From the NCBI RefSeq assembly GCF_023516615.1, contig NZ_JAMGBF010000120.1, positions 1-58,947 of the forward strand: a stretch of 58,947 bases of DNA. The letters are read 5' to 3'. A program made the translations under genes and the position numbers. Positions 28,242-37,639 of the stretch are shown piece by piece. The notes beneath the pieces are model-generated. The model saw only the letters and a program-made list of their open reading frames with translations, ran no database searches and was not told the DNA's origin. This stretch comes from Streptomyces panaciradicis. GTDB taxonomy: Bacteria; Actinomycetota; Actinomycetes; Streptomycetales; Streptomycetaceae. Within the stretch, counting starts at the first letter, position 1; each line of letters opens with the position of its first letter.

Positions 28242-29522
28242 GTGCCGTCCATCGACGTCGTCGTAGCCCGGGAAATCCTGGACTCCCGAGGCAACCCCAC
28301 GGTCGAGGTCGAGGTCGGCCTCGACGACGGCAGCACGGGTCGTGCCGCCGTCCCGTCCGGCGCCTCCACGGGCGCCTTCGAGGCCATCGAGCTCCGCGAC
28401 GGCGACCCCAACCGCTACAAGGGCAAGGGTGTCGAGAAGGCCGTCCTCGCCGTCATCGAGCAGATCGGCCCGGAGCTGGTCGGCTACGACGCCACCGAGC
28501 AGCGCCTGATCGACCAGGCCATGTTCGACCTGGACGCCACCGACAACAAGGGCTCGCTCGGCGCCAACGCCATCCTCGGCGTCTCGCTCGCCGTCGCCCA
28601 CGCCGCCTCCGAGGCCAGCGACCTCCCCCTGTTCCGCTACCTGGGCGGCCCGAACGCGCACCTGCTGCCGGTGCCGATGATGAACATCCTGAACGGCGGC
28701 TCGCACGCCGACTCCAACGTGGACATCCAGGAGTTCATGATCGCCCCGATCGGCGCGGAGACCTTCTCCGAGGCCCTGCGCTGGGGCGCCGAGGTCTACC
28801 ACACCCTCAAGTCCGTGCTGAAGTCCAAGGGCCTGGCCACCGGCCTCGGCGACGAGGGCGGCTTCGCCCCGAACCTGGGCTCCAACCGTGACGCCCTAGA
28901 CCTGATCCTCGAGGCCATCAAGCAGGCCGGGTACGTCCCCGGCGAGCAGATCGCCCTCGCGCTCGACGTCGCCGCCTCCGAGTTCTACAAGGACGGCAAG
29001 TACCAGTTCGAGGGCAAGGACCGCTCGGCCGCCGAGATGACGGAGTACTACGAGGAGCTCGTGGCGGCCTACCCGCTCGTCTCCATCGAGGACCCGCTGT
29101 TCGAGGACGACTGGGCCGGCTGGAAGGTCCTCACGGACAAGCTCGGCGACAAGGTGCAGATCGTCGGCGACGACCTGTTCGTCACCAACCCCGAGCGCCT
29201 GGCCCGCGGCATCGAGGAGGGCACCGCCAACGCCCTGCTGGTGAAGGTGAACCAGATCGGCTCGCTGACCGAGACCCTGGACGCCGTCGAGCTCGCCCAG
29301 CGCAACGGCTTCAAGTGCATGATGTCCCACCGCTCCGGCGAGACCGAGGACGTCACCATCGCCGACCTCGCCGTCGCCACCAACTGCGGCCAGATCAAGA
29401 CCGGCGCCCCGGCCCGCTCCGAGCGCGTCGCCAAGTACAACCAGCTGCTGCGCATCGAGGAGATCCTCGACGACGCCGCGGTGTACGCCGGCCGCAGCGC
29501 CTTCCCGCGCTTCAAGGGCTGA
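28242..29522 (+). CDS. eno: Enolase
   Basis: The 426-residue protein converts 2-phosphoglycerate to phosphoenolpyruvate in glycolysis and is also a common RNA-degradosome partner. It shows REILDSRGNPTVEVEV at the N-terminus, the loop SGASTGAFEA, the metal-binding acidic residues in FMIAPIGAE and SIEDPLFEDDW, VGDDLFVTN, and the signature LLVKVNQIGSLTET. SHRSGETEDV supplies the catalytic loop. GTG 28242 is preferred because AAGGAG is 6 nt upstream and the length equals that of Streptomyces enolases; ATG 28236 abuts the ribosome site. Confidence 0.98.
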   Translation: MPSIDVVVAREILDSRGNPTVEVEVGLDDGSTGRAAVPSGASTGAFEAIELRDGDPNRYKGKGVEKAVLAVIEQIGPELVGYDATEQRLIDQAMFDLDATDNKGSLGANAILGVSLAVAHAASEASDLPLFRYLGGPNAHLLPVPMMNILNGGSHADSNVDIQEFMIAPIGAETFSEALRWGAEVYHTLKSVLKSKGLATGLGDEGGFAPNLGSNRDALDLILEAIKQAGYVPGEQIALALDVAASEFYKDGKYQFEGKDRSAAEMTEYYEELVAAYPLVSIEDPLFEDDWAGWKVLTDKLGDKVQIVGDDLFVTNPERLARGIEEGTANALLVKVNQIGSLTETLDAVELAQRNGFKCMMSHRSGETEDVTIADLAVATNCGQIKTGAPARSERVAKYNQLLRIEEILDDAAVYAGRSAFPRFKG

Positions 29523-29630
29523 GCCGCAAAGGGTCAATCCTGCGCCAGTCGTACGTACGTCCCCGTACCGGTCCCGTACCGTGTGCGGGGACGTACGCAC
29601 GTGTGAACGGCATGAACGGGAGGCGCGGAC

Positions 29631-30107
29631 ATGGCCGTGAAGGACCGGGACCGGTTCTCCACCGCGACCAGGCTCAGGCTGCTCGGCGAGCAGACGGCGG
29701 CCCGGGTCTACCGCTCCCAGACCAAACGGCAGGCCCGCCGCTCCCGGCTGACGGGCCGGGCCGCGCTGCTCGCCCTGGTGCTGTGCACCCTCGTCGTGGC
29801 CTTGGCCTACCCGATAAGGCAGTACGTCTCCCAGCGTGCCGAGATCTCCGACCTGGAGCGCCAGAAGCAGCAGGCCAAGGAGCGGGTCGAGCAGCTGCGC
29901 GACCTCAAGGCGCGCTGGAAGGACGACTCCTACGCCGAGCAGCAGATCCGGCGGCGGCTGCACTACGTGATGCCGGGCGAGACGGGATACGTCGTCGTCG
30001 ACCCGGACCGCGCCAGGCAGTCGCGCGCCGAACTGGGCGCCGCCGACCGCCCGTGGTACGCGAACGTCTGGGACGGGGTCGACAAGTCCGACGCCTCCGA
30101 CCAGTGA
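29631..30107 (+). CDS. DivIC/FtsB-family septum formation initiator
   Basis: The 158-residue protein has a basic N-terminus (KRQARRSRLTGR), one TM helix (AALLALVLCTLVVALAYPI, about 45-63), a short external coiled coil (AEISDLERQKQQAKERVEQL) and a conserved C-terminal domain with RRRLHYVMPGETGYVVV. This is the bitopic FtsB/DivIC divisome protein that pairs with FtsL and FtsQ. ATG 29631 follows CGGGAGG. It lies 108 bp downstream of eno and 23 bp before the next gene, suggesting a small operon with the DUF501-Ppx protein, as is usual in actinobacteria. Confidence 0.92.
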   Translation: MAVKDRDRFSTATRLRLLGEQTAARVYRSQTKRQARRSRLTGRAALLALVLCTLVVALAYPIRQYVSQRAEISDLERQKQQAKERVEQLRDLKARWKDDSYAEQQIRRRLHYVMPGETGYVVVDPDRARQSRAELGAADRPWYANVWDGVDKSDASDQ

Positions 30108-30130
30108 CCTGAGCAGAAAGACAGTTCTCC

Positions 30131-31690
30131 GTGGAAACGCCTCCGCCGCCCACCCCGCGCACCGAGCCCACCGACGCCGACGTCGAGGCCTTCAAGCAGC
30201 AGCTCGGGCGGCCGCCGCGCGGGCTGCGCGCGATCGCCCACCGCTGCCCGTGCGGACAGCCGGACGTCGTGGAGACGGCGCCCCGGCTGCCGGACGGCAC
30301 GCCCTTCCCGACGACGTACTACCTGACGTGCCCGCGCGCCGCCTCGGCCATCGGCACGCTGGAGGCGAACGGCGTCATGAAGGAGATGACGGAGCGGCTG
30401 CAGACCGACCCGGAGCTGGCCGCCGCCTACCGGGCCGCGCACGAGGACTACATCCGGCGCCGGGACGAGATCGAGGTCCTGGAGGGCTTCCCGAGCGCGG
30501 GCGGCATGCCGGACCGGGTGAAGTGCCTGCACGTGCTGGTGGGTCACTCCCTGGCCGCGGGTCCGGGCGTGAACCCGCTGGGCGACGAGGCGATCGCGAT
30601 GCTGCCCGAGTGGTGGCGCAAGGGCCCGTGCGTACAGCCGCTTGCGGCTCCCGACCCGGCCGACGAACTCCCCGGCGAGGAGGCCGAGGAGGACCCGACC
30701 GTGATCCGCAGCGGCTTCTTCTCCGCCCGGCCGATGACGCCCAGGGGCTTCACCCGGGTCGCCGCGGTCGACTGCGGCACCAACTCCATCCGGCTGCTGG
30801 TCGCCGACGTCAACCCCGGCACCGGCGAACTGCTGGAGCTGGACCGGCGGATGACGATCGTGCGGCTCGGCCAGGACGTGGACCGCACCGGCCGGCTGGC
30901 GCCGGAGGCGCTGGAGCGGACGTTCGCGGCCTGCCGTGAGTACGCGGAGGTGATCCGCGACCTCGGCGCCGAGAAGGTCCGTTTCGTGGCCACCTCGGCC
31001 TCCCGGGACGCCTCCAACCGGGACGACTTCGTCCGCGGCGTCGTCGACATCCTCGGCGTCGAGCCCGAGGTGATCTCCGGCGAGCAGGAGGCGGAGTTCT
31101 CCTTCACCGGCGCGACCAACGAGCTGAAGGGCCGCGACGACCTGGCCCGGCCGTACCTGGTCGTGGACATCGGCGGGGGGTCGACGGAGTTCGTCGTGGG
31201 GGACGACCATGTGCGGGCCGCGCGCTCGGTGGACGTCGGCTGTGTGCGGATGACCGAGCGGCACCTCGTGGTCGACGGTGCCGCCGGCGACCCGCCCTCC
31301 GAGGAGCAGATCGCGGCCATGCGCGCCGACATCGAGCGGGCGCTGGACCTCGCCGAGGAGACGGTCCCGCTCGGCGAGGCGCGGACCCTGGTCGGGCTCG
31401 CCGGATCGGTGACCACGGTGTCGGCCATCGCCCAGGACCTGCCCGCGTACGACTCCGCGCGCATCCACCACTCCCGTGTCTCGCGCGAGCGCGTCCGCGA
31501 GATCACCGAACGGCTGCTGCGCTCCACCCACGCCGAGCGCGCGGCCGTCCCCTCGATGCACCCCGGGCGCGTCGACGTCATCGCGGCCGGGGCCCTCGTC
31601 CTGCTGTCGATCATGGAGCGGACGGGCGCCGAGGAGGTCGTCGTCAGCGAGCACGACATCCTCGACGGCATCGCGTGGTCGGTGGCGTAG
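30131..31690 (+). CDS. DUF501 - Ppx/GppA exopolyphosphatase fusion
   Basis: A single 519-codon frame joins two domains that are usually separate neighbours. Residues 1-170 are DUF501 (AHRCPCGQPDVVETAPRL; DRVKCLHVLVGHSLA). A linker PGEEAEEDPTVIRSGFFSAR leads to an actin-fold Ppx/GppA phosphatase from about residue 207: VAAVDCGTNSIRLLVAD, FVATSASRDASN, VISGEQEAEFSF, VVDIGGGSTEFVVG. The phosphatase hydrolyses polyphosphate or pppGpp. An internal ATG at 30734 (Met202) lacks a good ribosome site but could give a separate product. It follows the DivIC-like gene by 23 bp. Confidence 0.88.
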   Translation: METPPPPTPRTEPTDADVEAFKQQLGRPPRGLRAIAHRCPCGQPDVVETAPRLPDGTPFPTTYYLTCPRAASAIGTLEANGVMKEMTERLQTDPELAAAYRAAHEDYIRRRDEIEVLEGFPSAGGMPDRVKCLHVLVGHSLAAGPGVNPLGDEAIAMLPEWWRKGPCVQPLAAPDPADELPGEEAEEDPTVIRSGFFSARPMTPRGFTRVAAVDCGTNSIRLLVADVNPGTGELLELDRRMTIVRLGQDVDRTGRLAPEALERTFAACREYAEVIRDLGAEKVRFVATSASRDASNRDDFVRGVVDILGVEPEVISGEQEAEFSFTGATNELKGRDDLARPYLVVDIGGGSTEFVVGDDHVRAARSVDVGCVRMTERHLVVDGAAGDPPSEEQIAAMRADIERALDLAEETVPLGEARTLVGLAGSVTTVSAIAQDLPAYDSARIHHSRVSRERVREITERLLRSTHAERAAVPSMHPGRVDVIAAGALVLLSIMERTGAEEVVVSEHDILDGIAWSVA

Positions 31691-31747
31691 GTCTCGTTTG
31701 TTACCGATGGGTAGCTCTCTGACGAGCAGGTCGGATAGCGTATGAGC

Positions 31748-31781
31748 ATCACGGAGGGGCCTTCGCGGGCCCCTCCGTGAT
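31748..31781 (+). terminator. Terminator hairpin after ppx
   Basis: A perfect 14-bp stem (31748-31761 with 31768-31781) with a 6-nt loop begins 58 bp after the stop. Confidence 0.8.
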
Positions 31782-31797
31782 GTGTCCGCCGGAAAGT

Positions 31798-31815
31798 TCG
31801 TGAAGTTCTTCACAA
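31798..31815. promoter_or_regulatory. Rex-like operator (ROP) upstream of NDH-2
   Basis: TCGTGAAGTTCTTCACAA matches the S. coelicolor Rex consensus TTGTGAA-N4-TTCACAA at 13 of 14 specified positions with the correct 18-bp length. Rex senses NADH/NAD+ and represses respiratory genes, so a site 320 bp before an NADH dehydrogenase gene makes sense. Binding is not shown. Confidence 0.6.
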
Positions 31816-31879
31816 GGAATTCCGTCCCCGGAGACCGTGAAACGGTCCCGGTTGGGCCTTTCGAGGGCCCGAAGGCCCC

Positions 31880-31907
31880 TTGAACATGTTCAGAATCGTG
31901 GTATGAA
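31880..31907 (+). promoter_or_regulatory. Possible ndh promoter with 12-bp palindrome
   Basis: TTGAAC (31880-31885), a 16-bp spacer and TATGAA (31902-31907). The -35 overlaps a perfect palindrome, tgaacatgttca (31881-31892). The remaining leader to 32134 is about 220 nt with GC hairpins (for example around 32010-32030) and no ORF I trust. Confidence 0.35.
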
Positions 31908-32134
31908 GGGGGTTCCGGAGGCCCTCGCGGAGAGGTGTTTCGGAGGGCTCACCGCACCTCCGCGGGCCCAGAGAGGCAGCTCACGCGGCATTGACAACGG
32001 GTCGTAACGGACCCGGCCCGAGGGCCGGCAACAGGACCTGTGCCACGTGGGTCGCGGAGGATAACACACCCCCTGTCGGAGCTTGTGAAGGGGCGCACGA
32101 GCTACCCCCCTCAGGCGGGTGGATACTCGATGCC

Positions 32135-33514
32135 ATGAGCACCACGGAGCGTCCCAGGATCCTCGTAGTAGGCGGTGGGTACGTAGGCCTGTACGCAGCT
32201 CGGCGCATCCTCAAGAAGATGCGCTACGGCGAGGCGACCGTCACGGTCGTCGACCCCCGGTCGTACATGACCTACCAGCCCTTCCTCCCCGAAACCGCAG
32301 CCGGCAACATCTCCCCGCGCCACGTCGTCGTCCCGTTGCGACGCGTGCTGCCGAAGGCGGAGGTCCTCACCGGCCGCGTCACCACCATCGACCAGGACCG
32401 CAAGGTGGCCACGATCTCCCCGCTGGTCGGTGAGGCGTACGAGCTGCCCTTCGACTACCTGGTGATCGCGCTCGGCGCGGTCTCCCGCACCTTCCCGATC
32501 CCCGGCCTCGCCGAGCAGGGCATCGGCATGAAGGGCATCGAGGAGGCCATCGGCCTGCGCAACCACGTGCTGGAGCAGCTGGACAAGGCCGACTCCACCA
32601 CGGACGAGGAGATCCGCCGCAAGGCCCTCACCTTCGTCTTCATCGGCGGCGGCTTCGCCGGCGCGGAGACCATCGGTGAGGTCGAGGACATGGCCCGCGA
32701 CGCGGCCAAGTACTACAAGAACGTCTCCCGCGAGGACATGCGCTTCGTCCTCGTGGACGCCGCCGACAAGATCCTGCCCGAGGTCGGCCCCAAGCTGGGC
32801 GCCTACGGCAAGGAGCACCTGGAGAGCCGCGGCGTGGAGATCTACCTCTCCACCTCGATGGACTCCTGCGTCGACGGTCACGTCGTGCTGAAGAACGGCC
32901 TCGAGGTCGACTCCAACACGATCGTGTGGACCGCCGGTGTGAAGCCCAACCCGGCGCTGGCCCGCTACGGCCTGCCGCTCGGCCCCCGCGGTCACGTCGA
33001 CTGCGAGCCGACCCTCCAGGTCAAGGGCACCGACTACATCTGGGCCGCCGGCGACAACGCCCAGGTCCCGGACCTCGTCGGCCGCAAGGCGGGCAACGAG
33101 AACGCCTGGTGCCCGCCGAACGCCCAGCACGCGCTGCGTCAGGCCAAGGTCCTCGGCGACAACGTCATCTCCGGCATGCGGGGCTTCCCGCAGAAGGACT
33201 ACAGCCACGCCAACAAGGGTGCGGTGGCCGGTCTCGGCCTGCACAAGGGCGTCGCGATGATCGTCATGGGCAAGATGAAGATCAAGCTCAAGGGCCGTCT
33301 CGCCTGGTACATGCACCGTGGCTACCACGGCATGGCGATGCCGACCTTCAACCGCAAGATCCGCGTCTTCGCCGACTGGACCCTCGGCATGTTCCTCAAG
33401 CGCGAGGTCGTCTCCCTGGGCGCTATGGAGAACCCCCGCGAGGAGTTCTACGAGGCCGCCAAGCCCGTCCCGGCGGCGGCGAAGCAGGAGAAGACCGAGG
33501 CCAAGGCCTCCTGA
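32135..33514 (+). CDS. ndh: Type II NADH dehydrogenase (NDH-2)
   Basis: The 459-residue flavoprotein has two Rossmann motifs: FAD-binding ILVVGGGYVGLYAARRIL at the N-terminus and NADH-binding FVFIGGGFAGAETIGE near residue 170. WAAGDNAQVPDL near residue 305 completes the FAD site, and a C-terminal amphipathic region serves for membrane attachment. It passes electrons from NADH to menaquinone without pumping protons. ATG 32135 begins MSTTERPRILVVGG; the ribosome site is weak, and an upstream GTG in frame would add residues with no family support. A long leader contains a Rex-like site. Confidence 0.95.
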   Translation: MSTTERPRILVVGGGYVGLYAARRILKKMRYGEATVTVVDPRSYMTYQPFLPETAAGNISPRHVVVPLRRVLPKAEVLTGRVTTIDQDRKVATISPLVGEAYELPFDYLVIALGAVSRTFPIPGLAEQGIGMKGIEEAIGLRNHVLEQLDKADSTTDEEIRRKALTFVFIGGGFAGAETIGEVEDMARDAAKYYKNVSREDMRFVLVDAADKILPEVGPKLGAYGKEHLESRGVEIYLSTSMDSCVDGHVVLKNGLEVDSNTIVWTAGVKPNPALARYGLPLGPRGHVDCEPTLQVKGTDYIWAAGDNAQVPDLVGRKAGNENAWCPPNAQHALRQAKVLGDNVISGMRGFPQKDYSHANKGAVAGLGLHKGVAMIVMGKMKIKLKGRLAWYMHRGYHGMAMPTFNRKIRVFADWTLGMFLKREVVSLGAMENPREEFYEAAKPVPAAAKQEKTEAKAS

Positions 33515-33538
33515 CCGCAGCCCCGGTCGCCGCACGAA

Positions 33539-33580
33539 CCGAGGGACCTCCCGCCATCCGTGGTGCGGGAGGTCCTTCGG
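33539..33580 (+). terminator. Terminator hairpin after ndh
   Basis: A 16-bp stem with one G-U pair (33539-33554 with 33565-33580) and a 10-nt loop begins 25 bp after the stop. Confidence 0.8.
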
Positions 33581-33740
33581 CGTTCCGGACGGCGGGCACG
33601 GCTCCGAATGGGCGACCCAAGTAGATGGTCCCTGCACCTTTTTGCATATTCGTGACGGCTGCGGGGGACTGCACAGTCGCCCGGGTTTTGTTTACGTGGT
33701 GCTGGGCATTCCGGGATCGCCTGTCACGGAGGTGTGCGCC

Positions 33741-35042
33741 ATGGCCGACGCCGCGTCGCGGCTGAAGAGCCTCGTCGAGCAGTTGCTGGGAGCGCCGTTG
33801 CCGGTGCGCATCCGCGCCTGGGACGGTTCGCAGGCGGGGCCGCCGGACGCGCCCGCCCTGGTCGTGCGCAACCGCCGCGCCGTGCGCCGCCTGCTGTGGA
33901 AACCGGGGGAGCTGGGGCTCGCGCGGGCCTGGGTCGCCGGGGACCTCGACATCGAGGGGGACCTGTACGCCGCCCTCGACCTCATGGCCGAACTGGTGTG
34001 GGAGCGCGGGGAGGACGCCCGCGGCCTGGTGCAGATGCTGCGGGACCCCGAGGTACGGGCCGCCGCGCGCGGACTGGTGCGGATCGCCGGGCTGCCGCTG
34101 CCGCCCGCCCCGCCGCGCGAGGAGGTCCGCAGGGCCCGCCACCTGCACACCAAGCGCACCGACCAACGCGCCATCAGCCACCACTACGACGTCGGCAACG
34201 ACTTCTACGAGATCGTCCTCGGCCCGTCGATGGTCTACTCGTGCGCCTACTGGCCCGCCCCGGACGCCACCCTGGAGCAGGCCCAGCACGACAAGCTCGA
34301 ACTCGTCTGCCGCAAGCTCGGTCTGACGAAGGGACAGCGACTCCTCGACGTCGGCTGCGGCTGGGGCTCCATGGCCGTCCACGCGGCACGCGAGCACGGT
34401 GTGCGCGTCGTCGGCATCACGCTCTCCCACGAACAGGCCGCCTACGCCCGCAAGCGCGTCGCCGAGGAGGGGCTGACCGACCGGGTCGAGATCCGGGTGC
34501 AGGACTACCGGGACGTCGCCGACGGGCCCTACGACGCGATCTCCTCGATCGGGATGGCCGAACACGTGGGCGCGGACCGGTATTTGGAGTACGCCGAGAC
34601 CCTGCGCCGGCTGCTGCGGCCGGGCGGACGGCTGCTCAACCACCAGATCGCGCGCCGCCCGCAGCGCGACGAGTCGGCGTACGACGTCGACGAGTTCATC
34701 GACGCCTACGTCTTCCCCGACGGCGAGCTCGCGCCCCTCGGCACGACGGTCACCCAGCTCGAACGCGCCGGGTTCGAGGTGCGCGACGTGGAGTCCCTCC
34801 GCGAGCACTACGGGCTCACGCTGCGCCGGTGGGTGGCCAACCTGGAGGCCCAGTGGCCGCGGGCGGCACGGCTCGCCGGGCCGGGGCGGGCCAGGGTGTG
34901 GCGGCTGTACATGGCCGCCAGCGCCCTCGCCTTCGAGCACAACCGCATCGGCGTCAACCAGGTGCTGGCCGTACGGACCCCGAAGGACGGCGGGGCCGGA
35001 ATGCCGCTGCGGGCGCGGACATGGGGACCGCACCCCTCGTAG
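33741..35042 (+). CDS. cfa: Cyclopropane-fatty-acyl-phospholipid synthase
   Basis: The 433-residue protein has an N-terminal lipid-binding helical module (RRAVRRLLWKPGELGLARAW...) and a SAM-dependent methyltransferase core: ISHHYDVGNDFYEIVLG, YSCAYWP, the SAM loop LLDVGCGWGSMAVHAA, and SSIGMAEHVG. The enzyme transfers a methylene group from SAM to unsaturated acyl chains of membrane lipids. ATG 33741 follows CACGGAGG at good spacing. It is convergent with the ABC permease gene, from which an 18-bp hairpin separates it. Confidence 0.92.
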   Translation: MADAASRLKSLVEQLLGAPLPVRIRAWDGSQAGPPDAPALVVRNRRAVRRLLWKPGELGLARAWVAGDLDIEGDLYAALDLMAELVWERGEDARGLVQMLRDPEVRAAARGLVRIAGLPLPPAPPREEVRRARHLHTKRTDQRAISHHYDVGNDFYEIVLGPSMVYSCAYWPAPDATLEQAQHDKLELVCRKLGLTKGQRLLDVGCGWGSMAVHAAREHGVRVVGITLSHEQAAYARKRVAEEGLTDRVEIRVQDYRDVADGPYDAISSIGMAEHVGADRYLEYAETLRRLLRPGGRLLNHQIARRPQRDESAYDVDEFIDAYVFPDGELAPLGTTVTQLERAGFEVRDVESLREHYGLTLRRWVANLEAQWPRAARLAGPGRARVWRLYMAASALAFEHNRIGVNQVLAVRTPKDGGAGMPLRARTWGPHPS

Positions 35043-35060
35043 CGGAGCCCGTGCGCACAC

Positions 35061-35101
35061 ACGAGGGGGCCCCGTCCGCGCACCGGACGGGGCCTCCTCG
35101 T
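35061..35101. terminator. Bidirectional terminator
   Basis: An 18-bp stem with one G-U pair (35061-35078 with 35084-35101) and a 5-nt loop lies between convergent cfa and the ABC permease. Confidence 0.88.
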
Positions 35102-35110
35102 GCCATGCCG

Positions 35111-37639
35111 CTACTCCGACTTGATCGCCGTCAGCATGTTCAGGCGGGCCGCGCGCCGGGCCGGCCACAGGGCCGCCAGGATGCCGACCGTCGCCGCGAG
35201 CAGCAGGAAGACGGCCATCCGCGCCCAGGGCAGGACCAGTTCGTACGTCGCCATCTTCGTGCCGAGCAGCTCGCCGGCCGCCCAGCCGAAGAAGACGCCC
35301 AGCCCGATGCCGAGCACCCCGCCGAACAGGGAGATGACCAGGGACTCCAGGCGCACCATGCGCTTGACGCCCTTGCGGTCCAGGCCGATCGCGCGGAGCA
35401 TGCCGATCTCCTGCGAGCGTTCGAAGACCGACATGGCCAGAGTGTTGATGACACCGAGGACGGCCACGATCACCGCCATGGCCAGCAGGCCGTAGAGCAT
35501 GTTCAGCATCAGCGTGAACATCTGCGCGATGTCGTTCGACAGGTCCTGCTTGCTCTGGACCTTGATCGCCGGGTTGGTGCCGAGGGCCTTCTCCAGCTTG
35601 TCCTTCGTGGCGCTGGACGCCCCGTCGGCCGTCTGGACCAGGACCCGCATGTCGCCCGGGTCGGTCGTGTGCGGGGTGACGACGGCCTTGTCGAGCAGGA
35701 TGCCCCGGATCAGTTCGTTGCCCTCGTAGATCCCGGACACGGTCAGGCGGGACGACTTGCCGTCCTCGTAGTGCGCGGTGAAGGCCGAGCCGGCCTTCCA
35801 GCCGTGCGAACGGGCGGTGTCCTTGTCGACGACGACCTGGGTGCCGTCCACCGTGAAGGTGCCCTGGTCGACCTTGAGGTCGGTCAGCTTCCCGATCGCC
35901 GCGCCGTTCACACCGGTCAGAGACTCGCCCGTGCCGTCGATGCGCGAGTAGACGTTGCGCAGCGGGCTGGTGGCGGTGACCCCGCCGGTCGCGTTCAGCT
36001 TCCGGTCGACGTCCGGCGAGAGGTAGTTGCCGTTCGCCATGGAGACCACGTAGTCGGCCCTGATCGCCGAGGAGGCCATCTTGTCGATCGACTTCTGCAG
36101 GCTGCCCGCCATCACCGTCATGCCGGTGATGAGGGTGAGCCCGATCATCAGCGCGGAGGCGGTGGCCGCGGTGCGGCGCGGGTTGCGCACCGAGTTCTGG
36201 CGGGCCAGCTTGCCGGCGACGCCGAAGACGCGGAGGAGCGGTGCCGCGGCCGCGATCAGCGGGCGCGACAGCAGCGGCGTGAGGATGAAGACGCCGATGA
36301 TGAGCAGGACCGCGCCGAGACCCATCGGGGCCTGACCGTCCGAGCCGTCCATCGTCGTGGCGGCCAGGACCACCGCGACGCCCGCCGCGGCGAACAGCGC
36401 GCCCAGCGTGTTGCGCAGCACCAGCGACTTGGTGGTGGCCTGGGCGTGGACGCTGCTCATCGCGGCGACCGGCGGGATCTTCGCGGCCCGGCGGCCGGGC
36501 AGCCAGGCCGCCAGCATCGTGATGACGATGCCGACCACGAGGGCGGTCGCGACCGTGCCCGGCGTGACGATCAGCGGCCCGTCCGGGACGGTGGCGCCGA
36601 GGGTGCCCATCAGCGAGCGCAGGCCGGCGCCGATGCCGATGCCCGCGACCAGGCCCGTGACCCCCGCGACCGTGCCGACCACGAACGCCTCGATCAGCAC
36701 CGACCGGGTCACCTGGCGGCGCGAGGCGCCGACCGCGCGCATCAGCGCGAGTTCCCGGGTGCGCTGGGCGACCAGCATGGTGAAGGTGTTGGCGATGATG
36801 AACGTGCCGACGAAGAGCGCGATGCCCGCGAAGACCAGCAGGCCCTGCTTGAGCCCGCTCATCGAGGAGGAGATCTGCTCGGCCTGGTCGTCGGCGAGCT
36901 TCTTGCCGGTGGTGGTCTCCACCAGCTTCGTGCCCAGCGCCTTGTCCAGTTCGGTCTTCAGCGCGGTCTGGGAGGTGCGGGCGGCGGCCGTCACGTCGAT
37001 CTCGTCGTACGTGCCCGGCTTGCCGAACAGCTTCTGGGCGGTGGCCGTGTCGAACAGGGCGAGGCTGCCGCCGGCGGCGACGTTGCCGTCGTCGGTGGTG
37101 AAGACGCCGCTGATCCTGGGGCTGAGGACCGGGCCGTCGACGGAGAGGCGGACGGTGTCGCCGACCGTGTACCCGGCGCGCCGGGCCGTCTTGGCGTCGA
37201 TGGCGACCTCGTCCGCGCCGTGCGGCGCGCGGCCGGACTTCAGCGGGTACCGGGCGTCCTTGTCGCCCCAGTAGTTCCCGCCCTGCGACTGGAAGCCGCG
37301 GCCGATGAGCTTGCCGTGCTTGTCGGCGATGGCCGTGAAGCCGTTGACGACGCCGACCGCGGAGGCGGCGCCCGGCACCTTCGCGCTCCGGTCGAGCATG
37401 GCCTGGGTCAGCTCGGGCGTCTTGCCGATCGTGTTGCCCTTGTCCTCCTGGGACTTGGCGGACACGGCGACGTCGACCCGGTCGAAGCCCTTGGCCGAAC
37501 TGTTCTGGTAGGCGTCGGAGATGGTGTTGGTGAAGACCAGGGTCCCGGAGACGAACGCGACGCCGAGCATCACGGCGAGCACGGTCATCAGCAGCCTGGC
37601 CTTGTGCGCAAGCACGTTGCGCAGGGCGGTGCGGAACAT
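35111..37639 (-). CDS. ABC transporter permease (FtsX/MacB-like, two-module)
   Basis: The 842-residue protein shows the same two-module plan as the permease at 7334-9913. It has TM1 MTVLAVMLGVAFVSGTLVF, an extracellular domain, three helices with VAQRTRELALMRAVGASRRQ, then a second extracellular domain and final helices with FERSQEIGMLRAIGLDRKG. Extrusion of a lipoprotein, peptide or envelope component is the family role; the substrate is unknown. The ATG at 37639 overlaps the stop of the ATPase (ATGA), so both are coupled. Confidence 0.92.
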   Translation of the reverse strand: MFRTALRNVLAHKARLLMTVLAVMLGVAFVSGTLVFTNTISDAYQNSSAKGFDRVDVAVSAKSQEDKGNTIGKTPELTQAMLDRSAKVPGAASAVGVVNGFTAIADKHGKLIGRGFQSQGGNYWGDKDARYPLKSGRAPHGADEVAIDAKTARRAGYTVGDTVRLSVDGPVLSPRISGVFTTDDGNVAAGGSLALFDTATAQKLFGKPGTYDEIDVTAAARTSQTALKTELDKALGTKLVETTTGKKLADDQAEQISSSMSGLKQGLLVFAGIALFVGTFIIANTFTMLVAQRTRELALMRAVGASRRQVTRSVLIEAFVVGTVAGVTGLVAGIGIGAGLRSLMGTLGATVPDGPLIVTPGTVATALVVGIVITMLAAWLPGRRAAKIPPVAAMSSVHAQATTKSLVLRNTLGALFAAAGVAVVLAATTMDGSDGQAPMGLGAVLLIIGVFILTPLLSRPLIAAAAPLLRVFGVAGKLARQNSVRNPRRTAATASALMIGLTLITGMTVMAGSLQKSIDKMASSAIRADYVVSMANGNYLSPDVDRKLNATGGVTATSPLRNVYSRIDGTGESLTGVNGAAIGKLTDLKVDQGTFTVDGTQVVVDKDTARSHGWKAGSAFTAHYEDGKSSRLTVSGIYEGNELIRGILLDKAVVTPHTTDPGDMRVLVQTADGASSATKDKLEKALGTNPAIKVQSKQDLSNDIAQMFTLMLNMLYGLLAMAVIVAVLGVINTLAMSVFERSQEIGMLRAIGLDRKGVKRMVRLESLVISLFGGVLGIGLGVFFGWAAGELLGTKMATYELVLPWARMAVFLLLAATVGILAALWPARRAARLNMLTAIKSE

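Noticed and set aside
31881..31892. LexA box tgaacatgttca
   Set aside because: Actinobacterial LexA sites have GAAC-N4-GTTC; the spacer here is 2 bp.
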